The position numbers and the translations under genes were made by a program. A DNA stretch of 64,000 nt from Phycisphaerales bacterium (GTDB taxonomy: Bacteria; Planctomycetota; Phycisphaerae; UBA1845; Fen-1342): assembly GCA_022839625.1 (NCBI GenBank), contig JALHJL010000002.1:124001-188000 (forward strand). Reading direction: 5' to 3'. Below, one piece after another: positions 9,101 through 18,049 of the stretch. A model generated the notes under the pieces. The model made no database searches and was not told where the DNA came from. It saw only the letters and a program-made list of their open reading frames with translations. Position 1 is the stretch's first letter, and each line of letters opens with the position of its first letter.

Positions 9101-11176
9101 ATGGCGACGATGACAGCGAAGACGATCATCGTTCTGTTGGGCTTTCTGGCGGCGTTCAGCCTGTTCGCGTACCGAGTGTACATCCGTTTCCGGCACATGC
9201 GGTTGGGGCAGCCGGCCGGTCCGTTCGATCGCTGGGGCGCACGGCTGGGGAGCGTGCTGGAGTTCGTGGCGGCGCAGGCACGCCTGTTCCGCTATCCCGG
9301 CACGGGCCTGGCCCACTTCTTCATATTCTGGGGCTTCGTGCTCCTGTTCCCTACCATCCTGCAAGCCATTCTCGAGGGATTGGTGCCCGGTCTGGTGCTG
9401 CCGGTGGTGGCGACGTTCGGGCCGGTTGTGCTGTTGCAGGACCTGATCGCGCTCACCGTCATTCTCGGCGTGCTGTACGGCCTGTATTACCGCCTGATCG
9501 TCAGGCCGGAGCGCTACAAAGGCAGCCACCAGTTCGAGGGCAACCTCGTGCTGGTGTTTATCTTCACCATCATGGTGACGCTCCTGTGCAGCAACGGCAT
9601 CCGGCAGAACCTCGGCGCGGCGCGCGTGGCCGCCGGCTGGCAACCGGTCTCGGCTCTGCTCGGTAAGCCGTTCGCGGGTCTTTCGCCGCACGCCCAGGAA
9701 ATCGTCGAGCAGGTCTGCTGGTGGGTCCATCTCGGCGTCGTGCTGGTGTTCCTGACGCTGCTGCCGCTGGGCAAGCACTTCCACGTCGTCACGTCCATAT
9801 TCAACGTCCTGCTGCGAAACCTTGAGCCGCCGGGGCGCCTGGCTCCGCCGGTGCGCGTGGACGGCAGCGAGGGCGCCGGCCGGGTCGAGCATTTCACGTG
9901 GCGGCAGATGTTGGACTGGTACTCGTGCAGCGAGTGCGGCCGGTGCCAGGACGTGTGCCCGGCGTACAACAGCGGTGCGCCGCTGTCTCCCAAGCTGCTG
10001 ATCATGGGGTTGCGGGCACATCTGCTGGAGCGCGGCAACGCGCTGCTGGCGCAGAACGGTCAGGCGGCGACACAAAAGGCGGTGCTGGACAAGCGGCTGA
10101 CGGGCGACGTGCTGCCGGACGACGTCCTGTGGGCCTGCACGACGTGCTATGCCTGCGATCAGGAATGCCCGCTCTTCGTCGAGCACGTCCAGCCGATCGT
10201 GGACATGCGGCGGTACCTGCTGACGCAGCAGCGCGGCGATCAGCAATTGACGGCCGCGCTGGAGAGCCTGCGGCGTTACGGCAACTCCTTCGGCAAGTCG
10301 GACAAGCAGCGGGCGAAATGGACGACGGGGCTGGACTTCAACGTGAAGGACGTCCGCAAGCAGCCCGCGAAGACCTTGTGGTTCGTCGGCGACTACGCCT
10401 CGTACAGCCCGGCCCTGACGGAGGTCACGCAGGCCACGGCGCGCGTCTTTCAGCGCGCCGGCCTGGACTTCGGGGTGCTCTATGACGCGGAGCGCAACGC
10501 GGGCAACGACGTACGGCGGGCCGGCGAAGAAGGGCTGTTCGAGTTGCTGGCACAGAAGAACGCCGCGGCGCTGGCGAAGTGCCAGTTCGAGGAGATCGTC
10601 ACCACCGATCCGCACAGCTACAACACGCTCAAGAACGAGTATCCTGCCGGATTGGGTGCGGCGGGCGTCTCGCCCGCCATCTATCACTACTCCGAGGTGC
10701 TCGACCGGGCGATTCAGAGCGGGCAACTGACTCTCCGGCGCAAGCTGGACTACACCGTGACCTATCACGACCCGTGTTACCTGGGCCGGTACAACGGCGT
10801 GTACGAGGCGCCGCGGCGGGTGCTGGCGGCGCTGGGGTGCCGCATAATCGAGATGCCGCGCAACCGGGACCGGGCCTTGTGTTGCGGGGCCGGCGGCGGC
10901 CGCATCTGGATGGACGAGGGCAAGGTCAAGGAGCGGCCCAGCGAGAACCGCGTGCGTGAGGCAGCCGGGCTGCCCGGCGTGGACTGCTTCGTCGTGGCGT
11001 GTCCGAAAGACCTGACGATGTACCGAGACGCGGTCAAGACCGCCGGGCTCGAGGAACGCTTGATCGTGAAAGACCTCGCGGAGCTGGTCGAAGAGGCGTG
11101 CGCCGGCGGCCCGCAGCCTTGTGGCGCCAACGCCTTGCCCGTGGACACACAGGCTGGAAGCCCGTGCCACACATAG
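9101..11176 (+). CDS. EtfAB:quinone oxidoreductase-like membrane Fe-S protein
   Basis: A membrane protein of the EMO type: NarI-like heme b domain joined to Hdr-like Fe-S domains. Several transmembrane helices occupy about residues 1-250 (helices near IIVLLGFLAAFSLFAYRVYI, FFIFWGFVLLFP, VFIFTIMVTLLC and VVLVFLTLLPL). Two [4Fe-4S] motifs follow, CSECGRCQDVCP and CTTCYACDQECP. The C-terminus has a degenerate then a complete CCG domain (HDPCYLG, RALCCGAGGGR, VACPKD). Known family members pass electrons from reduced EtfAB to menaquinone. Directly downstream of etfBA and 12 bases before hdrA, so a membrane outlet or inlet for this cluster is the likely role. Confidence 0.88.
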   Translation: MATMTAKTIIVLLGFLAAFSLFAYRVYIRFRHMRLGQPAGPFDRWGARLGSVLEFVAAQARLFRYPGTGLAHFFIFWGFVLLFPTILQAILEGLVPGLVLPVVATFGPVVLLQDLIALTVILGVLYGLYYRLIVRPERYKGSHQFEGNLVLVFIFTIMVTLLCSNGIRQNLGAARVAAGWQPVSALLGKPFAGLSPHAQEIVEQVCWWVHLGVVLVFLTLLPLGKHFHVVTSIFNVLLRNLEPPGRLAPPVRVDGSEGAGRVEHFTWRQMLDWYSCSECGRCQDVCPAYNSGAPLSPKLLIMGLRAHLLERGNALLAQNGQAATQKAVLDKRLTGDVLPDDVLWACTTCYACDQECPLFVEHVQPIVDMRRYLLTQQRGDQQLTAALESLRRYGNSFGKSDKQRAKWTTGLDFNVKDVRKQPAKTLWFVGDYASYSPALTEVTQATARVFQRAGLDFGVLYDAERNAGNDVRRAGEEGLFELLAQKNAAALAKCQFEEIVTTDPHSYNTLKNEYPAGLGAAGVSPAIYHYSEVLDRAIQSGQLTLRRKLDYTVTYHDPCYLGRYNGVYEAPRRVLAALGCRIIEMPRNRDRALCCGAGGGRIWMDEGKVKERPSENRVREAAGLPGVDCFVVACPKDLTMYRDAVKTAGLEERLIVKDLAELVEEACAGGPQPCGANALPVDTQAGSPCHT

Positions 11177-11188
11177 GAGACCCAGCCA

Positions 11189-13222
11189 ATGGCTGAGAGG
11201 ATTGGCGTTTACGTTTGCCACTGCGGCAGCAACATCGCCGGAACCGTGGACGTGGAAGAGGCGACGCGCTGGGCGGGCGAGAACCTGCCCGGCGTCGCCA
11301 TCGCGCGCGACTACAAGTTCCTGTGCTCATCGCTCGGCCAGGCGTTGATTCGCGACGACATCCAGGAGCACGGCCTGACGCGCGTGGTGGTGGCCGCGTG
11401 CTCGCCGCACCTGCACGAGAAGACTTTCCGCCGGGCGTGCGCAAACGCCGGGCTGAATTCCTTCCTGCTGCAAATGGCGAACATCCGCGAGCACGTCTCG
11501 TGGGTGACCCGCAGCAAGGAGGCCGCGACGGAGAAGGTGAAGAGCCTGATCGCCGGTGCGGTGGCCCGCGTTCAGCATCACCGCCCGCTCGAGCCGACGC
11601 CCGTGCCGGTGAACCCGCACACGTTGGTGATCGGGGGCGGCATCGCCGGCATCCAGGCCGCCCTGGAGCTCGCGGACGCGGGCTACCCCGTGTACCTCGT
11701 GGAGCGGGAGCCGAGCATCGGCGGGCACATGGCCCAGTTCGACAAGACGTTCCCGACGTTGGACTGCGCGGCGTGCATCCTCACGCCGAAGATGTCCGAG
11801 GTGGGCCAGCACGAGCACATCAAGCTGCTCACGTGGTCGGAGCTGGAGGAGGTGTCGGGTTCGATCGGGAACTTCAAGGCGCGGATTCGGCGGAAGGCGC
11901 GGTACGTCAAGGAGGAAACGTGTACGGGCTGCGGCCTGTGCATCGAGAAGTGCCCGCGCAAAGTGGTGGACGAGGTCTTCGAGGCGGGCATGGGGTATCG
12001 CAAGGCGATCTACACGCCGTTTCCGCAGGCCGTGCCGAAGATCCCCGTGATCGACCCGAAATCGTGCATCTGGTTCGAGCGGCAGCGCTGCCGCGCCTGC
12101 GAGAAGCTGTGCCCCACGAACGCGATCGATTTCGACCAGCAGGACGAGATTCTCGAGGTCGACGTGGGCAACATCATCCTCGCGACCGGCTGGGACCTGT
12201 TCGACTGCCGCCGGATACCGCAGTACGGGTACGGCCGGCTGGCGAACGTGTTCACCAGCCTGGAGTTCGAGCGGATGTGCAACGCGTCGGGGCCGACCGG
12301 CGGGCGGGTGGTGTTGCGCGACGGCGTCACGGAGCCGGAGTCGGTGTGCATCGTGCACTGCGTCGGCAGCCGCGACAGCCACTACAACCCGTATTGTTCC
12401 GGCATCTGCTGCATGCTCTCGCTCAAGATGGGGCACCTGATCCTCGAGAAGACCGGGGCCAAGGTGTACGCCTGCTACATCGACATGCGGCCGAACAAGA
12501 AGGACTACGAAGAGTTTTACCAGCGTCTGCTTGAAGAGGGCATGTTGTTCGTGCGCGGCAAGGTGGCCGAGGTCACCGACGTCGCCCGCACTCCGCCCGA
12601 AGAGGGCAAGCTGATCGTGCAGGTCGAGGACACGCTGCTCGGCAAGCAGCGGCGCATCCCGGTCGACATGGTCGTGCTCATGGGGGCCATCGAGCAGCGG
12701 CGCGACGCGCGCGAGACCGGCCTGAAGGTCGGCATCTCGTGCAGCATGGCCGGCTGGTTCATCGAGCGGCACCCCAAGCTCGATCCGATCGCCACCATGA
12801 CCGAAGGCATCTTCATCGCCGGCGCCTGCCAGGGCCCGAAGGACATCCCCGACGCCGTGGCCCAGGGTGCCGCGGCGGCGGCCCGCGTGGCCGGGATGAT
12901 CAGCAAGGGCACGGTGATGATCGAGCCCGTGGTCGCGACGATCGACGAGGAGAAATGCTCCGGCTGCCGCATCTGCAACAACCTGTGCCCGTTCAATGCC
13001 ATCGATTTCCTCGACGACGAGAAGGTCAGCCGCGTCAACGCCGTGCTCTGCAAGGGCTGCGGCACCTGTGTGGCGGCTTGTCCGGCGGCGGCAATCACGG
13101 GCGCCCACTTCAGCACCGAGCAGGTGGAGGCTGAGATCGACGGTCTGCTTTGGGACGCCGGCGGCGACGGCGAGCCGGCGCCGACTGACCAGCCTGAGCT
13201 GGCGCCGGCCGCTACGGAATAA
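11189..13222 (+). CDS. hdrA: Heterodisulfide reductase subunit A-like flavoprotein
   Basis: HdrA is the FAD-containing hub of flavin-based electron bifurcation. The N-terminal domain begins GVYVCHCGSNIAG (residues 6-18). The FAD-binding Rossmann motif is VIGGGIAGIQAALELADAG (about 147-165), followed by LDCAACILTPKM. A ferredoxin pair is at residues 245-310 (CTGCGLCIEKCP and CRACEKLCP), and a second at 590-631 (CSGCRICNNLCP and CKGCGTCVAACP). The length of 677 matches HdrA. mvhD follows within 30 bases, the partner that normally docks hydrogenase onto HdrA. No methanogenic heterodisulfide is implied; bacterial homologues use other disulfides, Etf or ferredoxin. Confidence 0.94.
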   Translation: MAERIGVYVCHCGSNIAGTVDVEEATRWAGENLPGVAIARDYKFLCSSLGQALIRDDIQEHGLTRVVVAACSPHLHEKTFRRACANAGLNSFLLQMANIREHVSWVTRSKEAATEKVKSLIAGAVARVQHHRPLEPTPVPVNPHTLVIGGGIAGIQAALELADAGYPVYLVEREPSIGGHMAQFDKTFPTLDCAACILTPKMSEVGQHEHIKLLTWSELEEVSGSIGNFKARIRRKARYVKEETCTGCGLCIEKCPRKVVDEVFEAGMGYRKAIYTPFPQAVPKIPVIDPKSCIWFERQRCRACEKLCPTNAIDFDQQDEILEVDVGNIILATGWDLFDCRRIPQYGYGRLANVFTSLEFERMCNASGPTGGRVVLRDGVTEPESVCIVHCVGSRDSHYNPYCSGICCMLSLKMGHLILEKTGAKVYACYIDMRPNKKDYEEFYQRLLEEGMLFVRGKVAEVTDVARTPPEEGKLIVQVEDTLLGKQRRIPVDMVVLMGAIEQRRDARETGLKVGISCSMAGWFIERHPKLDPIATMTEGIFIAGACQGPKDIPDAVAQGAAAAARVAGMISKGTVMIEPVVATIDEEKCSGCRICNNLCPFNAIDFLDDEKVSRVNAVLCKGCGTCVAACPAAAITGAHFSTEQVEAEIDGLLWDAGGDGEPAPTDQPELAPAATE

Positions 13223-13249
13223 CGCCCCCTGACACGACGGAGTGTGAGT

Positions 13250-13744
13250 ATGGAACGCGAACGGTTTGAGCCCCGCATCATCGGCTTCTTCTGCAACTGG
13301 TGCTCGTACCGTGCGGCGGACGGGGCCGGTACCGCACGGGTCAAGTACGCGCCCAACGTGCGGGTGATTCGCCTGATGTGCAGCGGGCGGGTCGATCCGT
13401 CGTTCGTGCTGAAGGCGCTCGCGAGCGGGGCCGACGGCGTGCTGATCGCCGGCTGCCACCCGGGCGAGTGCCACTACATCGAGCAGAACTACAAGACCAT
13501 GCGGCGTTACGCCATGCTCACGCAGACCCTGCGCGCGCTGGGGATCAGCGAGCGACGCGTGCGGCTGGTGTGGGCGTCGGCCGCGGAGGGCACGCAGCTC
13601 GCGGCCGCGGTGGACGAGATGGTGGAGGACCTCCGCCTGCTCGGGCCGCTGCACTGGTCGGCGAACCTGCGCGAAGAGGACCACGAGGCCGCGTTCGAAC
13701 ACATCCTCCACGAGCACGAGCAGGCCATGGAGGTAACCCGGTGA
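13250..13744 (+). CDS. mvhD: MvhD/FlpD-like hydrogenase iron-sulfur subunit
   Basis: A small [2Fe-2S] protein passing electrons from the [NiFe] hydrogenase to HdrA. It shows GFFCNWCSYRAAD near the N-terminus, then VRVIRLMCSGRVDPSFVLKA, and GCHPGECHYIEQNYK, the expected Cys ligands. At 164 residues it is of usual size. The ATG at 13250 has GGAG seven bases upstream; the GTG at 13244 is too close to that site to be the start. It lies between hdrA and the hydrogenase genes, as in Mvh-Hdr complexes. Confidence 0.92.
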   Translation: MERERFEPRIIGFFCNWCSYRAADGAGTARVKYAPNVRVIRLMCSGRVDPSFVLKALASGADGVLIAGCHPGECHYIEQNYKTMRRYAMLTQTLRALGISERRVRLVWASAAEGTQLAAAVDEMVEDLRLLGPLHWSANLREEDHEAAFEHILHEHEQAMEVTR

Positions 13745-13756
13745 GCGGCGAGGCAG

Positions 13757-13843
13757 GAATAGCGAATGGCGAATAGCGAATTGCGCGCTGCCAGGCGGGC
13801 GAGAAAGCACAGCTCGTCATGCGCCACTCGCCATTCGTAATTC
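13757..13843. repeat. Short tandem/inverted repeat between mvhD and mvhG
   Basis: A CGAATAG/CGAATGG pattern is repeated four times at 13757-13785. A 10-base inverted copy (CGAATGGCGA at 13763 against TCGCCATTCG at 13828) lies just before the mvhG ribosome binding site. It could form a hairpin in the mRNA that tunes relative expression of hydrogenase and Hdr subunits, or be a dispersed intergenic repeat. Confidence 0.5.
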
Positions 13844-13857
13844 ACGGAGAAGCTCCG

Positions 13858-14874
13858 ATGGCGGACAAAGGTAAGCTCGCGATCTACTGGGCCGCGTCCT
13901 GCGGCGGGTGCGAAATCTCGATCCTGGCGATCAACGAGAAGATTCTCGACGTGGCCGCCGCGTTCGACATCGTGTTCTGCCCGTGCATCATGGACACCAA
14001 GGCGCGGGACGTGGAGAAGATGCCGGACGGCACGATCGACGTGTGCCTGTTCAACGGCGGCATCCGCACCAGCGAGCAGGAGTACATGGCCCGCCTGCTG
14101 CGGCAGAAGTCGAAGGTGCTGGTCGCGTTCGGCTCGTGTGCGCAGGAGGGCTGTATTCCTGGGCTGGCGAACGTCACCGACCGCGCGGAAATCTTCGACG
14201 CGGTGTACTGCACCAGCGCCTCGGTGGACAACCCCGGGCGCGCGGTGCCGCAGACCGAGACGCGCGTCAACGGCTTCCTGCTTTCGCTGCCGGTCTTCTA
14301 CGACACGGTGCGCACGCTGGGGCAGACCGTCCCCGTGGACTACTACCTGCCGGGCTGTCCGCCCGAGGCGCCGCGCATCTGGGACGCGATCGTCGCGATT
14401 CTCGAAGGCAAGCTGCCCGCACCGGGGTCGGTGATCGGGGCCCAGACCACGGTTTGCGACGAATGTCCCCGCCAGCGCAACGAGAAGAAGGTGAAGGCGT
14501 TCAAGCGCACCTGGCAGATCATCCCGGACGAAGACACGTGCCTGCTCGAACAGGGCCTGTTGTGCTGCGGCCCCGCGACCCGCGCGGGATGTGACGCCCG
14601 CTGTCCGCGGGTGAACTCGCCCTGCATCGGGTGCTACGGCCCCAACGCCGGCGTGCAGGACCAGGGCGCCCGGCTCATGACCGCGCTGGCCTCGGTCATC
14701 GACTCCCAGGACCCCGCCGAGATCGACCGGATCATCAGCGAGGGCATCCCCGATCCGGTCGGGACGTTCTATCGCTTCAGCCTGGCCAACAGCCTGCTGC
14801 GACGGGCCGCCAAGGTGCCCGACGAGCAACGGCACGAGCTGCCCCTCCCGAAGGCCGCCGGGGCACAGGAGTAA
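13858..14874 (+). CDS. mvhG: Mvh-type [NiFe] hydrogenase small subunit
   Basis: Carries the proximal, medial and distal Fe-S clusters for the large subunit. Proximal ligands appear in WAASCGGCEISIL, GSCAQEGCIPG and LPGCPPEAPR; the C-terminal part has further Cys (CDECPRQR, LLCCGPATRAGCDARCP, SPCIGCYGPNAG). It has no twin-arginine signal or membrane anchor, so this is a cytoplasmic group 3-type enzyme rather than a respiratory uptake one. The ATG at 13858 has GGAG upstream; an in-frame ATG at 13819 lies in the repeat region and lacks a site. Confidence 0.93.
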   Translation: MADKGKLAIYWAASCGGCEISILAINEKILDVAAAFDIVFCPCIMDTKARDVEKMPDGTIDVCLFNGGIRTSEQEYMARLLRQKSKVLVAFGSCAQEGCIPGLANVTDRAEIFDAVYCTSASVDNPGRAVPQTETRVNGFLLSLPVFYDTVRTLGQTVPVDYYLPGCPPEAPRIWDAIVAILEGKLPAPGSVIGAQTTVCDECPRQRNEKKVKAFKRTWQIIPDEDTCLLEQGLLCCGPATRAGCDARCPRVNSPCIGCYGPNAGVQDQGARLMTALASVIDSQDPAEIDRIISEGIPDPVGTFYRFSLANSLLRRAAKVPDEQRHELPLPKAAGAQE

Positions 14875-14880
14875 CAGAGC

Positions 14881-16371
14881 ATGGCGACGCAGACGATCAG
14901 CATCGACCCGATCACCCGGCTCGAGGGCCACGGCAAGATCGACATCTTCCTGGACGCGAAAGGCAACGTCGCCGAGGCGTTCCTGCAAATCCCCGAGCTG
15001 CGCGGCTTCGAGCAGTTCTGTGTCGGGCGGCCGGCGGAGGACATGCCGAACCTGACCTCGCGCATCTGCGGCGTGTGCCCGGAGGCGCACCACATGGCCG
15101 GCACCAAGGCCCTGGATGCGCTTTTCCACGTCGACCCGCCGCCGACCGCGAAGAAGCTGCGCGAGCTGTTCTACAGCATCTTCTACGCGACGGACCATAC
15201 GACGCACTTCTACGCGCTCGGCGGGCCGGATTTCGTCATGGGGCCGGACGCCCCGCCGGCCCAGCGGAACATCCTGGGGATCATTCAGAAGGTCGGGATG
15301 GAGATCGCCGGTCGCGTGCTCAAGATGCGCCGCGACGGACATCACCTGATCGAGATGATCGGCGGGCGCAAGGTCCACCCGAACTGGGGGCTGCCCGGCG
15401 GCGTCAGCCGCGGGATCAACGAGGAGCAGCGCGCCGAGATCGAGCGCCTGGGCCGCGACGCGGTGGACTTCGCCCAGTTCTCGCTCCAGCTCTTCCGTGA
15501 CATCGTGCTCGCCAACCGCGACTATGTGAACCTGATCACCAGCGCGGGGTACACGCACCAGACCTACAACATGGGCACGGTGGATGCGAACAACTGCGTC
15601 AACTTCTATGACGGCCTGATTCGGGTGGTCGGCCCGGACGGCCAGGAACATGCCAAGTACAAGGCCAGCCACTACCGCGACTACGTCGCCGAACACGTCG
15701 AGCCCTGGTCGTACCTGAAGTTCCCGTACCTGAAGAAGGTCGGCTGGAAGGGCTTCGTCGACGGCGTGGATTCCGGCCTGTACAAGGCGACCCCGCTCTC
15801 GCGCCTCAACGCCGCCGACGGCATGGCGACGCCGCTGGCCCAGAAAGAGTACGAGCGCCTGTACGACGCGCTGGGCGGCCGGCCGGTCCATCACACGCTG
15901 GCCACTCACTGGGCCCGGCTGGTCGAGTTGCTTTATGCCGCCGAACGCTGGGTCGAGCTGGCCACCGATCCGGAAATCACCGGCCGCGAATATCGCGTGC
16001 TGCCCACCGCGACGCCCGACGAAGGCGTCGGCTCGGTCGAGGCACCGCGCGGCACGCTCACGCACCACTACTGGACGGACGAGCGCGGCATCCTCACGCA
16101 GGTCAACCTGATCGTCGGCACGACCAACAACAACGCCCCGATCAACCTGTCCATCAAGGACGCCGCCCGGGCGCTCATCCGGGCCGGGACGGCGGTCACC
16201 GAGGGGCTGCTGAACCGCGTGGAGATGGCGTTTCGCGCATACGATCCCTGCTTCGGTTGCGCCACGCACTACCTGCCGGGGCAGATGCCGCTGACCGTGG
16301 TGCTGCGCGATGGCGCGGGGAACGTTCTTCAAACGCTCAGCCGCGACGGCGGCCGCAGCGGCGCCGTCTAG
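14881..16371 (+). CDS. mvhA: Mvh-type [NiFe] hydrogenase large subunit
   Basis: Holds the Ni-Fe active site for reversible H2 oxidation. The N-terminal ligand motif RICGVCPEAHH (about residues 61-71) and the C-terminal DPCFGCATH are both intact, so four Cys ligands are available. A 33-residue tail follows the terminal His, which a maturation protease would remove; a candidate protease gene starts 15 bases downstream. At 496 residues it fits Mvh/F420-non-reducing-like subunits. GGAG lies nine bases before the start, and mvhG ends seven bases upstream. Confidence 0.94.
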   Translation: MATQTISIDPITRLEGHGKIDIFLDAKGNVAEAFLQIPELRGFEQFCVGRPAEDMPNLTSRICGVCPEAHHMAGTKALDALFHVDPPPTAKKLRELFYSIFYATDHTTHFYALGGPDFVMGPDAPPAQRNILGIIQKVGMEIAGRVLKMRRDGHHLIEMIGGRKVHPNWGLPGGVSRGINEEQRAEIERLGRDAVDFAQFSLQLFRDIVLANRDYVNLITSAGYTHQTYNMGTVDANNCVNFYDGLIRVVGPDGQEHAKYKASHYRDYVAEHVEPWSYLKFPYLKKVGWKGFVDGVDSGLYKATPLSRLNAADGMATPLAQKEYERLYDALGGRPVHHTLATHWARLVELLYAAERWVELATDPEITGREYRVLPTATPDEGVGSVEAPRGTLTHHYWTDERGILTQVNLIVGTTNNNAPINLSIKDAARALIRAGTAVTEGLLNRVEMAFRAYDPCFGCATHYLPGQMPLTVVLRDGAGNVLQTLSRDGGRSGAV

Positions 16372-16385
16372 ACCAGGCCTCGACG

Positions 16386-16970
16386 ATGGGCCCCAACATG
16401 TGTCCCAAGGCGTCCCGCGAAACCCTGCTTCCCCCGGACGTGGCCAGCGGGCTTCAGACGGCACGGCGTTTGGGCGGGGCGTGCTCGAGGCCGAGGCGCC
16501 GCAGCCCGCGGACCATCGTGTTGGGCGTTGGCAACCCCCTGCTGCGCGACGACGGCGTCGGCCCGCGGGTCGCCCAGCAGCTTCGCGCGACGGTCCGCAG
16601 CCCGTCCGCACTCGTGATCGACGAGTGCAGTTGCGGCGGACTGGCGCTGATGGAGCGGCTGGTCGGCTTTGAGCGCGCGGTCGTCGTGGACGCGTTGTGT
16701 ACCGGCGGCGAGCCTGGGACGGTGCGGACTCTGACGCTGCGCGACGTGCCCACGTGGCATCGGCGGTCCACGCATGACGTCGATTTGCCGCTGGCGCTGG
16801 CCGTCGGCCGGCAGGCCGGTGCGCTGCTGCCCGCGGACGATGACGTGCGTTTGGTCGGTATCGAGGCGGCCGACGTGTTCACGTTTGGTACGGTCTGCAC
16901 GCCGCGCGTCGAGGCGGCGCTGCGCCGCGCCACGGCCGAGGTTCTACGGCTCCTGCGCTTCTGGAGGTAA
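16386..16970 (+). CDS. [NiFe] hydrogenase maturation protease (HycI/HyaD family)
   Basis: Endopeptidase that removes the C-terminal tail of the large subunit after nickel insertion. The core shows IVLGVGNPLLRDDGVGPRVA with the Ni-sensing acidic residue in the loop, then the segment ERAVVVDALCTGGEPGTV and a THDVDLPLAL stretch with the expected His. The family is about 150 residues; this one has roughly 40 extra N-terminal residues that look unstructured, so a later start such as the ATG at 16398 is possible. It directly follows the subunit it would process. Confidence 0.88.
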   Translation: MGPNMCPKASRETLLPPDVASGLQTARRLGGACSRPRRRSPRTIVLGVGNPLLRDDGVGPRVAQQLRATVRSPSALVIDECSCGGLALMERLVGFERAVVVDALCTGGEPGTVRTLTLRDVPTWHRRSTHDVDLPLALAVGRQAGALLPADDDVRLVGIEAADVFTFGTVCTPRVEAALRRATAEVLRLLRFWR

Positions 16971-16976
16971 GTCGCC

Positions 16977-17423
16977 ATGATCAGCGTGGAAACCCTGCGG
17001 ACACTGCCCTACTTTGGCGGGGTGAGCAGCGAGAGCCTGCGTGCGGTCGCCGAGATCGCCGACGAGCGCGAGTTCCAGGCCGGCCAGATCGTCTTTCAGG
17101 ACGGCGCTGCCTCGCAGACGCTGTACTTCATCCAACACGGGGAGATCGACATCATCTACACGTTGCAGGGCGGGCGACAATGCGTCGTCGATACGGTCGT
17201 TGGCGGCGACCTCGTCGGCTGGTCGTCGCTGGTGCCGCCGTACCAGACGACGGCGACCGCCGCGGCGCGGACCGCGGTCCGCGCGGTCTGCATTCAGGCC
17301 CCCCGTCTCCGCCAGCTCTGCGACCGCGACCCGGCCCTCGGGTATTGCCTGATGGGGCACGTGGCGGCTACGCTGAGTGACCGGCTGCGCGGCGCGCTGG
17401 TGCAGCTCGCCGCGAGCGGCTAG
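16977..17423 (+). CDS. Cyclic nucleotide-binding domain protein
   Basis: A 148-residue protein consisting of one cNMP-binding beta-roll of the Crp type, without the helix-turn-helix. Seen: FQAGQIVFQDGAASQTLYFIQHGEIDI, then GGDLVGWSSLVPPYQTTATAAARTAV where the phosphate-binding cassette should be. The usual Arg-Thr-Ala pattern is not exact, so ligand identity is open. It begins six bases after the protease with a clear GGAGG site, hence is part of the hydrogenase operon. Inferred role: sensor or docking subunit regulating the redox complex. Confidence 0.82.
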   Translation: MISVETLRTLPYFGGVSSESLRAVAEIADEREFQAGQIVFQDGAASQTLYFIQHGEIDIIYTLQGGRQCVVDTVVGGDLVGWSSLVPPYQTTATAAARTAVRAVCIQAPRLRQLCDRDPALGYCLMGHVAATLSDRLRGALVQLAASG

Positions 17424-17493
17424 ACGTCCGGCCGCGTTCGTCGGCTTGGTCGCGTCCCGGCGACGCCAGCGGTGAGGTCGGCCAGAGAGCGCC

Positions 17494-17910
17494 ATGAATC
17501 CAGACCGGCCGCACATCCTTCTGATCGACGACGACCAGGACCTCCAGCATGCCATCACGATGATCCTGGGCCCCGATCGTTACGACATCACCTGCTGCAC
17601 CACGGGGGCGGGCGGTCTGGAGGCCATGCGGCACCGCCGGCCGGACCTCGTGCTGCTGGACATCATGCTGGCATCGCCGCGCGAGGGCTTGCAGGTCGCC
17701 TGCCAGATGCGGCAGGATGCGAACCTGCGGGACATCCCGATCATCTTCATGTCGGCGATCAACGAGCAGATCGGCTCCGAGTATGCCAAGGAGGTATGTC
17801 CGATCGCGCTGCAAGCGGACATGTTCCTGGAGAAGCCGCTCGATGCCGCGACGCTGCGCGAGGCCGTCACCTGGGTGCTGGAGCAGCGGGCGCGCGGCGG
17901 CACGCCATGA
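17494..17910 (+). CDS. Single-domain response regulator
   Basis: A 138-residue CheY-like receiver with no output domain. The acidic pocket IDDDQD (residues 11-16), the phosphoacceptor D56 in LVLLDIML, the conserved Ser in FMSAIN and the Lys in EKPLD are all present, so it should be phosphorylatable. No kinase gene is adjacent. It lies 70 bases after the cNMP-binding gene, on the same strand, suggesting that the redox operon ends with two signalling modules. Confidence 0.88.
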   Translation: MNPDRPHILLIDDDQDLQHAITMILGPDRYDITCCTTGAGGLEAMRHRRPDLVLLDIMLASPREGLQVACQMRQDANLRDIPIIFMSAINEQIGSEYAKEVCPIALQADMFLEKPLDAATLREAVTWVLEQRARGGTP

Positions 17911-18014
17911 CGAAGCCGCACGGAACGCCCACAGCCGTTTCGTGGCCGCATCGTTCAGGCCGGGCAAGTGCCTCCGGCGATCCGCCCCACGGGACCGGGC
18001 GAGCGAAGGCAACC

Positions 18015-18042
18015 TTGCCGGCCGACACACTTGACGCATAAT
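18015..18042 (+). promoter_or_regulatory. Promoter of the GT87-like gene
   Basis: TTGCCG at 18015-18020 and CATAAT at 18037-18042 are 16 bp apart. The -10 ends seven bases before the GTG start, implying a leaderless or very short-leader transcript. Confidence 0.5.
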
Positions 18043-18049
18043 CGCCCAC

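Noticed and set aside
13507..16611. 1034-codon - strand frame across mvhG and mvhA
   Set aside because: Antisense shadow of well-supported hydrogenase genes.
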